From: Nitrospirota bacterium
GTDB lineage: Bacteria > Nitrospirota > Leptospirillia > Leptospirillales > Leptospirillaceae
Length of the DNA: 43,871 nucleotides
NCBI GenBank assembly: GCA_021810805.1
Contig: JAJZHW010000005.1
Span: 109,153-153,023, forward strand
Reading direction: 5' to 3'
Position numbers and translations under genes: made by a program. Numbering within the stretch: the first letter of the stretch is position 1; every line of letters begins with the position of its first letter. This document shows, in pieces, positions 1 to 9,614 of this stretch. Under the pieces are notes generated by a model. It had not been told where the DNA came from. It saw nothing but the letters and a program-made list of their open reading frames with translations, and made no database searches.

Positions 1-943
1 CGAGCGTGGCGCGATCCATCATCTCAAGGGCAGAGGGCCCCAGGGGAAGGATCTCCCCCACGGCAGACCCCAGGTCGGCAAGACTCAAGAAATAGGAGAG
101 AAGGGTGACCCGCCGGCGAGGGAGCGGAAGGACCCTCAGTTTGGCAGAAAGGGTGAATCCCAGGGTTCCTTCTGATCCGACAAGAAGCCTGACGGGGTCG
201 AAGGTCCCTCCCTGCCCTTTCCCTCCTCGCTCGTATTCCTGGGCCATGTCGAAGAGGTTGTAACCGGAGGAGTTTTTCGTGACCCGGGGAAGTCGATCGA
301 GGAGTGCGGGGGCCCACCGGGGAAGCCTTCGAGCCACCTCCTGCATGGCCGGGTGGGCAAGCTGAGGCGCCACCTCCTCCCACCTTCGGTAAGGAACGGG
401 GCGAACCCCCGCCACTCGCCCTTCCCGGTCCACAAAGGTGATTTCGCCAACGTTTTCCTTGGTGGCGCCATACTTGAGCGCATGGGCCCCGGCGGCGTTT
501 GTTCCGATCATGCCGCCAATCTGGCAGGCCTGGGCCGAGGAGGGATCCGGAGGGAAAAAGTATCCCCGGCGGGCCAGGACATCGGTGAGTTCTTTCAGAA
601 TGACGCCCGGCCCGGCTTCGACCCATCCCTCGTCGAGAGCCGACAGGCCGATCCGGTTCATGCGGCCAAAGGCCACAGAGATGCCGGGGCCAATGGCCGC
701 TCCGGTGAGGTTGGTTCCGGCCGACCGGGCCGTCAGGGGAATCCCGTGGGTAGAAGAAAAGGCGAGAAGGCGTTGGAGATCCTCGGGGGTTTCGGGCAGG
801 ACGATGGCTCCCGGATCGATCCGATGGATCCCGGCATCGTAGGAGTAAGCCTTCCGCTCCACCTCCTGGGAGAGAACCTTGTCAGCCCCCAGCAGGGAGC
901 GAAGGTCGGAGAGGAGAGCCGAAGACAGGGAGGAAGGAGTCAC
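1..943 (-). CDS. FAD-binding oxidase (GlcD/YdiJ-like), C-terminus outside window
   Basis: About 314 N-terminal residues of an FAD-linked 2-hydroxyacid oxidase/dehydrogenase are visible; the gene continues past the left edge. The PCMH-type FAD-binding fold shows as the segment RSAGTNLTGAAIGPGISVAF followed by the GGMIGTNAAGAHALKYGATK glycine-rich stretch. This spelling is known from glycolate/lactate oxidase subunits and from long FAD plus Fe-S fusion proteins such as YdiJ; without the C-terminus I cannot tell whether an Fe-S domain follows. The start is GTG, whose GTGA overlaps the TGA of the upstream HD gene, so the two are probably translationally coupled; a GGAGGG lies about 10 bases upstream. 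Substrate is unknown; the family oxidises 2-hydroxyacids with FAD and passes electrons to the membrane or a partner protein. Confidence 0.85.
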   Translation of the reverse strand, partial: MTPSSLSSALLSDLRSLLGADKVLSQEVERKAYSYDAGIHRIDPGAIVLPETPEDLQRLLAFSSTHGIPLTARSAGTNLTGAAIGPGISVAFGRMNRIGLSALDEGWVEAGPGVILKELTDVLARRGYFFPPDPSSAQACQIGGMIGTNAAGAHALKYGATKENVGEITFVDREGRVAGVRPVPYRRWEEVAPQLAHPAMQEVARRLPRWAPALLDRLPRVTKNSSGYNLFDMAQEYERGGKGQGGTFDPVRLLVGSEGTLGFTLSAKLRVLPLPRRRVTLLSYFLSLADLGSAVGEILPLGPSALEMMDRATL

Positions 944-1917
944 GGATCAAAGACCCTCCGCGCTCCGGCTCCCAGCGGGGTCCGATCGACCTTTTCCGGA
1001 TCGGATCCTCCCTTGTAGATGAAGGCTCCCCGGTTCTTCTCGTATCCCCATCCATCGGCCCCGGCCACCACCTGGCGCATCGCAAAGACCTGCCCCGAGA
1101 GATTGTCGATCATGTGGACGGCCATCGCTTCGGGAGTTGCGGGAAGAACGGGGGAGCCATACTCGAGCTCTCCGTGATGGGCCAGGATGAAGTGGTGAAG
1201 AAGGCGGAGAAGCCTCTCGGGAAAATCCGGGCACCGCTTGGCCACCTGGGTGCATTTTTCCACACCCAGGGCCATGTGGCCCACAAGCCGACCCTCGTCG
1301 GTATAGGAAAAACCGGCGGAGGAAGAGATTTCCCAGCATTTTCCGATATCGTGGAGAAAAAGTCCCAGAAGGAGGAGGTCGCGGTCCAGGGAGAGAATGG
1401 GGGCAATGGCATCCCCCATGGTCAGGCATTCGAGGGTATGCTCCAGAAGTCCCCCCACCAGGGCATGATGATTCCTCTTGGCGGCCGGGGCTCTCGGGAA
1501 AAGCTCCTTCACCTCGGGATCGGAGACAATGGCCTGGCCAAAGGCACGCAGGTGGGGATCCTTCAGGGAGTCCATAAACTCCCTGATCTTCTCCATGCCC
1601 CTTCCCGACTCGACCTTGCTTCGGGGAATGAAGGATTCGATCTCTTCTTGGGTGGCCTTGAGGGGATCGATGCGAGACAGTTTGAGCTGGGTTTCGTTGT
1701 TGTAGGTGATGAGTTGGCCTTCGGCCATGACGAGCTCCCCCGTCTTGATCGTCCCTTCCACATGGGAGACGTTTTCCCAAAGACGGGCCTGGAGGTCGAC
1801 GGGGGAATCGTTCTTTCCCTCGCCCCGGAAGGTCAGAGTCAGAAAGAGAGAGGGACCGTTCTTTCCCTCATTGACAGTCTTGGTCTTGACGAGTGCCACA
1901 CCTTTTTTCAATGCCAT
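940..1917 (-). CDS. 3'-5' exoribonuclease, YhaM-like (OB-fold + HD domain)
   Basis: A 325-residue protein. Residues about 5-95 look like an OB-fold nucleic-acid-binding domain (alternating strands with RLWEN and TGELVMAEG). Residues about 150-290 form an HD phosphohydrolase domain: NHHALVGGLLEHTL, then LFLHDIGK with the defining His-Asp pair, a later GHMALG, and HHGELEYGSP...HMIDNL carrying the last metal ligands. This order and length match the YhaM/CBF1 family, which degrades RNA or single-stranded DNA 3' to 5' with divalent metal. Its stop overlaps the start of the FAD oxidase by 4 bases. The ATG used has only a distant GAGG; an internal GTG seven codons in is a possible alternative. Function is inferred from family membership. 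Confidence 0.85.
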   Translation of the reverse strand: MALKKGVALVKTKTVNEGKNGPSLFLTLTFRGEGKNDSPVDLQARLWENVSHVEGTIKTGELVMAEGQLITYNNETQLKLSRIDPLKATQEEIESFIPRSKVESGRGMEKIREFMDSLKDPHLRAFGQAIVSDPEVKELFPRAPAAKRNHHALVGGLLEHTLECLTMGDAIAPILSLDRDLLLLGLFLHDIGKCWEISSSAGFSYTDEGRLVGHMALGVEKCTQVAKRCPDFPERLLRLLHHFILAHHGELEYGSPVLPATPEAMAVHMIDNLSGQVFAMRQVVAGADGWGYEKNRGAFIYKGGSDPEKVDRTPLGAGARRVFDP

Positions 1918-2029
1918 GGATGACCATCCTCACAGTGTTGGGGAAACTCCGGCTCGAATCTTTTTCCCGATCATTATATCCGAAGGATCCCTCCGGAATC
2001 GACCGAAGCCCTCTCAATGTGGAGGGAAA

Positions 2030-2854
2030 TCATGCGAGGTGTTCGTCGCGGGCGGAAAGCAGTCGATCAAAATCTCTCTTCATTATATAGGTGGCAAGGG
2101 GTTCAGAGATCTCTTCAGGCAAATCGAGGAATTGGAGACCCAGGGAGAGGATCGGAAGTCCGGCGTCAAAGCCGGCCGGTTCGAGATGGATAATCCTGGC
2201 GGTCATGGCCGGCAGCACGAGGGTGCCGAAGTCGATCCGGGGAAGAAGGACGATCTGGTCTTCCCGAAAAGCTTGTTGGTGTCCCCCCCGTTCATCCCGG
2301 GCGGCCACGAGAAGACGCATTCCCATGGCTCCGAGATCGGCGAGATGGGCAAGCTCCTGATGGCCGCTGCGGGTGGAGATCCTCACCGGAGGAAAGTCCG
2401 ATGGGAGTGAGACCCGCAAAGCCTCCCGTCTCTGGCAGTGATAGGTTTCATGGGGAAACTCCAGAAGGAGCGCCTCCCCGGAGGGGATTTTCTCAAGTCC
2501 GCAGATGCGGGCCCGGAATCCTGTCTCGACACCGGAACTTTTTCCATACAGAAGAAGGGAGTGGCCTGGGACAAGGTGGGCGTTTCCCTCTTCCGGAGAG
2601 AGCCGGTCGATGAGGAGGGAGTGGCTCTCCCTGTCGGCCTCAAGAACCATGGAGGAATAGACGAGGCGGACATGGCTCTCAAAAAAAATGAGGAGGGGAA
2701 TTTTTTCCCGGGCCATCGAACGAAGGAGCCTCTCGGAAAAAATCAGGGAATGTTGCCGATGCCGGCCGCTTTGAAAAATGCTGGGAATGCCCCCCTGCCC
2801 TGTCATCAGTGCCTCTCGATTTTCTGTGTTCTGTTCAAGACCCCGTTCCGACAT
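2030..2854 (-). CDS. PilZ domain protein, YcgR-like (c-di-GMP receptor)
   Basis: A 274-residue protein from the ATG at 2854, chosen because GGGAGAG sits just upstream (longer starts exist up to 2995 but lack this). The N-terminal half resembles the YcgR N-terminal beta-barrel domain. The C-terminal half begins with QRREALRVSLP, the RxxxR part of the PilZ c-di-GMP motif, followed by a DLGAMGMRL in place of the usual (D/N)xSxxG, so the serine of the second half is replaced by alanine. PilZ proteins bind cyclic di-GMP and adjust motility, adhesion or exopolysaccharide. No flagellar or other c-di-GMP gene is adjacent. Binding is therefore probable but the altered second motif leaves some doubt. 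Confidence 0.78.
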   Translation of the reverse strand: MSERGLEQNTENREALMTGQGGIPSIFQSGRHRQHSLIFSERLLRSMAREKIPLLIFFESHVRLVYSSMVLEADRESHSLLIDRLSPEEGNAHLVPGHSLLLYGKSSGVETGFRARICGLEKIPSGEALLLEFPHETYHCQRREALRVSLPSDFPPVRISTRSGHQELAHLADLGAMGMRLLVAARDERGGHQQAFREDQIVLLPRIDFGTLVLPAMTARIIHLEPAGFDAGLPILSLGLQFLDLPEEISEPLATYIMKRDFDRLLSARDEHLA

Positions 2855-2975
2855 TATAATCTCTCCCAGGGAGTTTAGTGCGAGCCATGAAACGATCTCC
2901 GGACAGATGGCTCCGCTCACTCCGGAGACTGAGATCTCGAAGGGAAGAAATACACCTCTCCGGCTCTGCTTTGGG

Positions 2976-3005
2976 TTGCGATCCAAAAAACTCATCGGCT
3001 ATAAT
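2976..3005 (+). promoter_or_regulatory. Candidate sigma70-type promoter for gltB
   Basis: TTGCGA (2976-2981) and a perfect TATAAT (3000-3005) are separated by 18 bases and point toward gltB, about 235 bases upstream of its likely start. The gap between the PilZ gene (start 2854) and gltB holds this promoter and a possible small leader reading frame; I see no RNA gene in it. Confidence 0.5.
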
Positions 3006-3154
3006 TTCAAGACGGTTTCGCCATAACCGCCTTCGTGATGTTTGCGGAGGATCTTTGATCTTGAAGGCCTTACGTGACCAGGTTCCGCGAATCCCTTGTC
3101 ACATCCCATATTTTGGATCTCTTTCCGATCCTTGAACAGGACCAGTGGAAAACA

Positions 3155-3244
3155 ATGACTGCCCTTTCCTTTCTTACCCCTCTCCCTCAACTCTCTCATG
3201 GCATGAACCCTCCCTCCCCGATCTCAGACGGGAGCCATCGATGA
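3155..3244 (+). CDS. Possible 29-residue leader peptide overlapping the gltB start
   Basis: An ATG at 3155 opens a 29-codon frame (MTALSFLTPLPQLSHGMNPP...) whose TGA overlaps the likely gltB start codon as ATGA at 3241-3244. That junction is the arrangement typical of translational coupling. No homology is recognised, there is no run of a single regulatory amino acid, and no clear Shine-Dalgarno sequence precedes it, so this may be chance. It would matter as a coupling or attenuation device for glutamate synthase. Confidence 0.2.
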   Translation: MTALSFLTPLPQLSHGMNPPSPISDGSHR

Positions 3245-6200
3245 CCCCGGAAAAGGGAGCCATCGACCTCCCCCCTATAGAGACGGGCCGTCCTTCTCAC
3301 CAAGACATCCCCAGCCTTTCGGGATCCTTTGCCGAGCAGGAACGGGACAGCTGTGCCGTCATTGCCGTCATGTCCAAGGACGGTCGGGCCTCCCATCGAC
3401 TCGTCCATGAAGCTCTCGAAGCCCTTCAGAAGATGGAGCATCGGGCCGGGCAGATCCGGAACGAAGGGGACGGCACCGGAATTCAGATGGACATCCCCAA
3501 GCCTCTTTGGCGCCGGTGGCTCGTGAAGGAAGGAGTGGATCCCGGGGTCGTGGACAGCCCCCGCTTTGTCGCCGCCCACCTCTACCTGAGAGGCGACCAC
3601 CCCGACAGCGAGGCCTCAACCCTTCGCAGACTTCTGGCCGACGAAGGATTCGAGGTTCTCATGGTGCGACGGGGACAGACGCTTCCTCGCCGGGTCACCC
3701 CCTTCTCCGACAACCATCCTCACTTTTGGCAGGTGGCCCTTCTTTGCCCCGAGGGCTCCGATCCCCTGCATGCCACCTTCTGGGCCCGCACCCGCCTCGA
3801 GAGGGACGGAATCCTCCATGTGGCCTCCCTTTCCCCGGCCGTTGTCGTTTACAAGGTCAAGGGCACAAGCTTCATTCTTTCGGACTACTTTCTGGACTTC
3901 CAGGATCCCCAGTGTCGGGCCTCCCTGGTTCTTGGCCACAGCCGTTACTCGACCAACACCCTTTCGGTGACGGAACGGGTCCAGCCATTTTCAGTCCTCG
4001 GCCACAACGGGGAGATCAACACCATCGACAAGCTCCGGCGCGAGTCGGCCATGCTGGGGATTCCTCCGGTGGCCAGCGGAAGCGACTCCCAGGATCTCGA
4101 CAGGACCGTCGAGGGTCTTATGGTTCAGTTCGGATTCTCCCTGATCGAAGCCATGGAGATCCTCTTTCCGCCCGTGACGCACATCATCTCTGCCCTCGAC
4201 CCCGATCGCCGCGCCATGTACTTTCTCTACCGACGATTTCTGGGCCCCCTGGCCCAAGGGCCGGCCGCCATTATCGCCCGCTATGGCAACGAGGCGGTTT
4301 TTTCGGTGGATGCCTTGGGGCTCCGTCCTCTCTGGCGGTTCGAGACGGCCCGGACCCTCTTTTTCTCCTCCGAGCGGGGAATCGTACGGGCCAATGATCT
4401 GGTCTCCGAACCCCGCCCCTTCTCTCCCGGCGAGAAAATGGCCATCATTCTCTCGGCCGATGGACCCAAAACTCTCGAATATCCCGAGATTCAAAAGACG
4501 CTCTTCGACCGATTCAATGCCCGGGTGGCCCCGTTCATCAACCGGACCCAGCACCAGACCAATGAGAAGGATGTCTCGGTTCAGGAGCTTCTTTCTCTTC
4601 CCGAGACCCTTTCTCGGGAGGATCGCCGACCCCAGACCCTCTGGAATCCCTTCGGGTTTTCCGCCGAGGATCTCGAACTTCTCTCGGGAATGGCCGCTCT
4701 TGGGGTCGACCCGGTGGGGTCTCTGGGGTTCGATGGCCCCCTGGCCCCGCTCTCGAACGAGAGACAGAATATCCCCGACTTCTTCAAGGAGAGCGTGGCA
4801 GTCGTCACCAACCCCGCCATCGACCGGGAGCGGGAGTCCGAGCACTTTTCCCCGAGGATTGTTCTGGGACCTCGCCCCTATTTTTCCGAGACCGTTCGGG
4901 TGCCAAAAGGGCTCGACATCTCCCTTCCCATCCTGCTCGGCGGACACGTCTTTGGGACTCCTCTTCCCCTCGACCGCTACCGGGCCCTGGCAAAAAATCA
5001 TGGAACATACCTTCTTGAAGATCTTCCCCGTTACTTTCCCCAGAACGCCATCCGGATTCTGGATTCGACGATGGAGGATCACGAAGCGCTTCCCGACGCG
5101 CTGGCCCGCCTTGCCGAAGAGGCCGTCGCGGCGGCACTTTCGGGAGCGGAGATCCTTATCGTCGACGACAGTCGATCCCTCGTTCCGGGAAGGCTTTGGG
5201 TCGAGCCGGCCCTGACGGTTGCCGCCGTCGACCGGGCGTTGAGACGGGCCCCCGTTCCGGCCGGTTCTCCGAATCTGCGGCGTCTTCTGTCTTTGATCGT
5301 TCACAGCGGGGCTCTGCGCAACCTCCACGACCTCATCTTTTATTTCTCCATGGGGGCCGATGCCATGTGCCCCTTCCTGATGCTCGAGTCGGTGCTGGTT
5401 CCCGAAAAGGGAGCGGCGGCCTACTCCGTCGAGGAAGGGGAAGCCCGCATCGACAGGACGGTCACCTCCATCCACAAGGGCATTGAAAAGATCATCTCCA
5501 CGATGGGGATCCATGAGATGCGGGGGTACGGCCGTCTCATGAGCTCGATCGGCCTGTCCGTCGACCTGGCCGAGCTTTTTACCACCCCCAACTTCTTTAC
5601 CAGCGAAAAGTCGGGGCTGTCTTGGTCGCGGCTCCAGGGAGAATCCCGGGCCCGGGCCCCCTTCTTTCAGGGACCGAAGACGGACAAGCCCTCCCGGGTC
5701 TTCCACCTCTACCCCAAGGTCTGGAAGCTGGCCCTCGATGTGGCCAACTCCAACGAGCCCTACGAAAAGTATCAGGAAAAGCTCTCGGCGATCGAAACGG
5801 AGAATCCCATTTCCATCCGGCATCTTCTCGATCTCGTTCCCCACGGCTCACCCTTGCCGCCGGAGCGGGTCGATGTCTCGATCCTCGACCAGAATTACCC
5901 CTTTGTCATCAGCTCCATGAGCTTCGGCTCCCAGGGAGAGGTCGCCTACCGGGCCTATGCCGAAGCCTCGGAGCAGCTGGGAATCCTCTCTCTCAACGGG
6001 GAGGGCGGCGAGATCGGAGACATGATCGGCAAGTACCCCAAGAGCCGCGGACAGCAGATCGCTTCGGGACGATTCGGGGTCAACATCCGTCTGCTCAACT
6101 CTTCGGGACTCCTTGAGATCAAGATCGGCCAGGGGGCAAAGCCCGGAGAGGGGGGCCACCTGCCCGGGCGCAAGGTCTCCCAGAAGATTGCCCGGGCCCG

Positions 6201-7851
6201 GCGCGCCAATCAGGGGGTGGACCTCATCTCGCCCTCGAACAACCACGACCTTTACTCCATCGAAGATCTCGCCCAGCTTGTGGCGGAGCTGAAAAGTGCC
6301 AACCCTCGCGCCCGGATCATCGTGAAGATTCCGGTCATCCCGGGAGTGGGGACGATCGGGATCGGAATCGCCAAGGCCGGAGCCGACATCATTACCGTCA
6401 GCGGCTATGACGGGGGGACGGGAGCGGCCCGCCTTCATGCCCTCAAGCATGTCGGCCTTCCCGTAGAGATTGGCGTCTCCGAAGTCCATCGGGCCCTTCT
6501 GTCGGCCGGCCTTCGGGACCAGGTGGAGGTCTGGGGGGACGGAGGGCTCAAGTCCTCCGTGGATGTCGTCAAGCTGATGTGTCTCGGCGCCAACCGGGCG
6601 GGATTTGCCACTCTCCCGATGGTGGCGATCGGATGCACCATCTGCCGGGAGTGCCAGACCGATACCTGCCATGTGGGGATCGCGACCCAGATCGAGAACG
6701 AGGAGGAGGCCCGAAAGCACGGCCTCAAGAGGTTCGTTCCCCGGGACTACGACTTTGCCGTGCGCCAGCTGGTGCACTTCTTCCGGGCCATGGGAGAGGA
6801 CTTCCGAAAGATTCTGGCCGGGCTTGGCGTCTCCAATGCCCAGTCCATTGTGGGCAATACCGGGTATCTGGCACAGATGCGCCACGCCGACAAGCTCGAC
6901 CTGACCTCTCTTCTCAATCCCCTCCCCTACGGACTCGATGTCGAAGGAATCTGCGGGATCGGCGGATCTCCCGACGTGACCATGACGGAAAAGATCACCG
7001 AAGAGGTCGTCAGAGAGCTGAAAAAGCATCCCACCACCGTCTCCCTGTCGGTCAACTCCGTCAACAGCCAGGACCGGAACATCGGAACCCATCTCTCGGG
7101 CGTCCTGACCCGGGAGTTCCCGGCTCATCCTCCCATCGACATTCGCCTCGGGAGCGGCTCCATCGCCGGAAACGGCATGGGCGCCTTCCTTCGGGAGAAC
7201 ATGACCCTCCATGTGACGGGAGGGGCCCAGGACGGGGTAGGAAAGAGCGCCATCGGAGGCCGGATCGTCGTGATGAAGGCCAAGAACGTCGATGGCGCTT
7301 ACGTCGATGGATCCGTCGGAAAATCCTTGGGATACGGAGCCCAGGGGGGGCTCTTCCTGGTCCAGGGGAATTGCGATTCAAGGGCCTGCATTCGCCTCTC
7401 GGGGGCCGACGTTGTCATCGGAGGACGCATTACGGGGCCGGCCGACGATGGAGCCGGCCATCTGGGCCTCCGGGCCAATATGAAGGGGTTTGCCTTCGAG
7501 TATATGACCAACGGCCGGGCCGTCGTTCTCGGCGACCCCGGTCCCTGGATCTGTGCCGGAATGACCGGGGGGTCGGTCTACCTCATGCTCCAGCCTGAGT
7601 TCGGCTTCGACCGGGAGGCGATCCGCAGACGAATCGCCAAGGGAGCGAAGGTCGTCCTCGCCTCGCTCCTTCCTGCCGACACGGAAGCGGTGGGACGCCT
7701 TCTCGGGGAATACGAACACGAGCTTCACCGATCCGGACAATTGGAGGAGGCGGAATGGGTTCGCGGGATTCGAACCTCCGATCTGGCCAAACGCTTCATC
7801 CGGATCGTTCCGGAATCTCAGCAAATGGAGCAGGAGATCTCGACCGAATGA
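3241..7851 (+). CDS. gltB: Glutamate synthase large subunit
   Basis: Converts glutamine plus 2-oxoglutarate to two glutamates, the GOGAT step of ammonium assimilation. From the ATG at 3241 (GGGAG upstream) the protein is 1536 residues. The nucleophile Cys of the class II amidotransferase domain lies at residue 38 (RDSCAVIAVMSKDG), so a 37-residue propeptide would be removed, close to the 36-42 residues of known GltB enzymes; this supports the 3241 start over the GTG at 3145. LGHSRYSTNT and HNGEINTIDK belong to the amidotransferase. The FMN domain has GYDGGTGAARL and the 3Fe-4S cysteines in CTICRECQTDTC (C-x5-C-x4-C). A GxGxG C-terminal helix domain follows (GSGSIAGNGMGAF). The small subunit gltD is not in the window. 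Confidence 0.96.
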   Translation: MTPEKGAIDLPPIETGRPSHQDIPSLSGSFAEQERDSCAVIAVMSKDGRASHRLVHEALEALQKMEHRAGQIRNEGDGTGIQMDIPKPLWRRWLVKEGVDPGVVDSPRFVAAHLYLRGDHPDSEASTLRRLLADEGFEVLMVRRGQTLPRRVTPFSDNHPHFWQVALLCPEGSDPLHATFWARTRLERDGILHVASLSPAVVVYKVKGTSFILSDYFLDFQDPQCRASLVLGHSRYSTNTLSVTERVQPFSVLGHNGEINTIDKLRRESAMLGIPPVASGSDSQDLDRTVEGLMVQFGFSLIEAMEILFPPVTHIISALDPDRRAMYFLYRRFLGPLAQGPAAIIARYGNEAVFSVDALGLRPLWRFETARTLFFSSERGIVRANDLVSEPRPFSPGEKMAIILSADGPKTLEYPEIQKTLFDRFNARVAPFINRTQHQTNEKDVSVQELLSLPETLSREDRRPQTLWNPFGFSAEDLELLSGMAALGVDPVGSLGFDGPLAPLSNERQNIPDFFKESVAVVTNPAIDRERESEHFSPRIVLGPRPYFSETVRVPKGLDISLPILLGGHVFGTPLPLDRYRALAKNHGTYLLEDLPRYFPQNAIRILDSTMEDHEALPDALARLAEEAVAAALSGAEILIVDDSRSLVPGRLWVEPALTVAAVDRALRRAPVPAGSPNLRRLLSLIVHSGALRNLHDLIFYFSMGADAMCPFLMLESVLVPEKGAAAYSVEEGEARIDRTVTSIHKGIEKIISTMGIHEMRGYGRLMSSIGLSVDLAELFTTPNFFTSEKSGLSWSRLQGESRARAPFFQGPKTDKPSRVFHLYPKVWKLALDVANSNEPYEKYQEKLSAIETENPISIRHLLDLVPHGSPLPPERVDVSILDQNYPFVISSMSFGSQGEVAYRAYAEASEQLGILSLNGEGGEIGDMIGKYPKSRGQQIASGRFGVNIRLLNSSGLLEIKIGQGAKPGEGGHLPGRKVSQKIARARRANQGVDLISPSNNHDLYSIEDLAQLVAELKSANPRARIIVKIPVIPGVGTIGIGIAKAGADIITVSGYDGGTGAARLHALKHVGLPVEIGVSEVHRALLSAGLRDQVEVWGDGGLKSSVDVVKLMCLGANRAGFATLPMVAIGCTICRECQTDTCHVGIATQIENEEEARKHGLKRFVPRDYDFAVRQLVHFFRAMGEDFRKILAGLGVSNAQSIVGNTGYLAQMRHADKLDLTSLLNPLPYGLDVEGICGIGGSPDVTMTEKITEEVVRELKKHPTTVSLSVNSVNSQDRNIGTHLSGVLTREFPAHPPIDIRLGSGSIAGNGMGAFLRENMTLHVTGGAQDGVGKSAIGGRIVVMKAKNVDGAYVDGSVGKSLGYGAQGGLFLVQGNCDSRACIRLSGADVVIGGRITGPADDGAGHLGLRANMKGFAFEYMTNGRAVVLGDPGPWICAGMTGGSVYLMLQPEFGFDREAIRRRIAKGAKVVLASLLPADTEAVGRLLGEYEHELHRSGQLEEAEWVRGIRTSDLAKRFIRIVPESQQMEQEISTE

Positions 7852-7882
7852 CCCTTCATTCCTCTGTTCCGGGGGGGAGCCG

Positions 7883-8773
7883 GTGAGTCGAACCCCACCC
7901 GCCTCGCCTTCCGCCCTGGTCTCCAGCATGACCGGTTTTGCCGATGCCACCTTGCCGTCGGGGTATCGGATACAGATCCGCTCCTGGAACCACCGGTCTC
8001 TCGAAACAGTCTTCCGCATTCCCTCCGAGTGGGAGGGAATCGAACCCTCCATGAGAAAGCTCATGACCCAGAAGCTCTCCCGCGGCCGGGTCGATGTGAC
8101 CATCTCCCGAAGCGACGGTTCGGGGCGACGGTTGAGCTCCTTTTTGGAAAAAGGGGTTCGGGCCTACGGAAACCTGACCCTTCTCTCCCAGCACCTGGGG
8201 CTGAAGGACGATGTTCGGCTCGAGCATATCCTTTCGGTCCTGGCCACCGATGGGTTCCAGGAAACCCCGAACCTTGACGAATCCTCCTCCCTCGACCACT
8301 TTTCCAAAACCCTCGATGCGCTGATCCTCTCCCGCCAGAGGGAGGGGGAATCGCTTCGGGAGGTTCTTCTCGATCTCCTCACGAAGATTCGCGAACACTC
8401 GGATCTGATGGACGGCCGAAGAAAGTCCGCCAAAAAGGAAATCCGCCGCCAGTTCCTCGACCGGATGAAGTCCTATCTCAAGGAAATCGAGAGCGATCCG
8501 GGCAAGCGATTCGAGGAGGAGGCCCTTCTTTATCTCGCCAAGAAAGACAATGAAGAGGAGTGGAAGCGCTTCCATATCCATCTTGCCCAGACGGAGCGGG
8601 AGATGGAAAAGGGGGGACTTCTCGGACGCTCTCTGGACTTTCTCGCCCAGGAGATGAATCGCGAGCTCACGACCTTTATCTCCAAGGAGCCGTGGCCCGA
8701 CCTCTTTCAGCCGGCCATGGAGATCCGGAATATCCTTTCGAGCTTCCGAGAACAGGTCCAGAATCTCGAATGA
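7883..8773 (+). CDS. yicC: YicC/YloC family endoribonuclease
   Basis: A 296-residue protein with the family N-terminus SSMTGFADA and the segment RSWNHRSLETVFRIP, and the conserved C-terminal region ending GREMNRE-like as LAQEMNRELTTFISK. E. coli YicC has 287 residues and acts as an RNA-degrading enzyme. The start is GTG at 7883, preceded by GGGGGGAG; an ATG at 7928 would cut off the conserved SSM residues. It is the first gene of the conserved yicC-gmk-rpoZ-coaBC run, 31 bases after gltB, so it may be read from gltB or have its own promoter. Confidence 0.92.
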   Translation: MSRTPPASPSALVSSMTGFADATLPSGYRIQIRSWNHRSLETVFRIPSEWEGIEPSMRKLMTQKLSRGRVDVTISRSDGSGRRLSSFLEKGVRAYGNLTLLSQHLGLKDDVRLEHILSVLATDGFQETPNLDESSSLDHFSKTLDALILSRQREGESLREVLLDLLTKIREHSDLMDGRRKSAKKEIRRQFLDRMKSYLKEIESDPGKRFEEEALLYLAKKDNEEEWKRFHIHLAQTEREMEKGGLLGRSLDFLAQEMNRELTTFISKEPWPDLFQPAMEIRNILSSFREQVQNLE

Positions 8774-8804
8774 CATCGACCCACTCTCCGACAAGGATCT
8801 GCCC

Positions 8805-9521
8805 GTGAAAGACACCGCTTCGGAGCCTCACTCCCGCCCGGCCTCGCCGATTCCCGAGGAAGGATGGTACCGGCTTCCTCCCGACCTGGGCCGACCCCTT
8901 CTCTATATCGTGTCGGCTCCGTCCGGAGCCGGGAAGACAAGCCTCTGCCGTCGGGTCTCCTCGCTGGTCAACTGGATAACCTACTCCATTTCCTACACGA
9001 CGCGGGATCCTCGCCCCGGGGAGGTCGATGGCGTCGACTATTTCTTTGTCTCGCCCCAGGTCTTTCGTGAAATGAAGGATCGCGGGGACTTTCTCGAGAC
9101 GGCGGAGGTCTACGGCAATCAGTACGGGACGGCCCGCTCCCAGATCGAATCTTCCTTCGCCAAAGGCAAGGACGTCCTCGTCGACATCGACATCCAGGGA
9201 GCCCGAACGATGCGCGCCAGCGACATTCCGAGCATCTCTGTCTACATCCTGCCTCCCTCCTACGAAATTCTCAGACAGAGGCTCTCCTCCCGGGCCCAGG
9301 ATTCGGAGTCGACGATCAAAAAACGCCTCGAACGCGCAAAAAATGAAATTGTCAGCTATAATGAATACGATTATCTTCTCATCAACCGGGAGTTCGACCG
9401 GACCGCGCAGGACCTTCTCGCCATCATCCGGGCAGAGCACTACAGGAAGGCGGGCCTTTTGCGCTTCATGGAAGAGGTCTTTCTCAGGGAATTTTCCGGA
9501 AGTCCCCCCTCCCACGCCTGA
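8805..9521 (+). CDS. gmk: Guanylate kinase
   Basis: Phosphorylates GMP (and dGMP) to GDP with ATP in the cytosol. The P-loop SAPSGAGKTS lies at about residues 37-46, followed by the GMP-binding signature SYTTRDPRPGEVDGVDYFF and the lid/core segments LVDIDIQGA and YILPPS. With 238 residues it is about 30 longer than E. coli Gmk; the excess is a proline-rich N-terminal extension before PLLYIVSAPSG. The start is GTG at 8805 with AAGGAT upstream, since the only upstream ATG in the short gap is in another frame and closes immediately. Genome neighbours yicC and rpoZ are the usual ones. Confidence 0.95.
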   Translation: MKDTASEPHSRPASPIPEEGWYRLPPDLGRPLLYIVSAPSGAGKTSLCRRVSSLVNWITYSISYTTRDPRPGEVDGVDYFFVSPQVFREMKDRGDFLETAEVYGNQYGTARSQIESSFAKGKDVLVDIDIQGARTMRASDIPSISVYILPPSYEILRQRLSSRAQDSESTIKKRLERAKNEIVSYNEYDYLLINREFDRTAQDLLAIIRAEHYRKAGLLRFMEEVFLREFSGSPPSHA

Positions 9522-9614
9522 TCGCCAGAACACGGGGGAGACGGGGCCCACATGGCTCCGGATCCATGCTCAACAAAAGGCGGTGAAACAATGCCGCACC
9601 ATCAGGGGAGTCTC

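Noticed and set aside
3991-5844. 617-codon leftward frame opposite gltB
   Set aside because: Shadow of gltB: low-complexity Gly/Arg/Asp-rich translation, no ribosome site, while gltB is certain.
7750-7790. tRNA-like GGGATTCGAACCTCCGA word on the plus strand
   Set aside because: It lies inside the conserved-length end of gltB (VRGIRTSDLAKRF) and no acceptor, D or anticodon arms can be formed around it.
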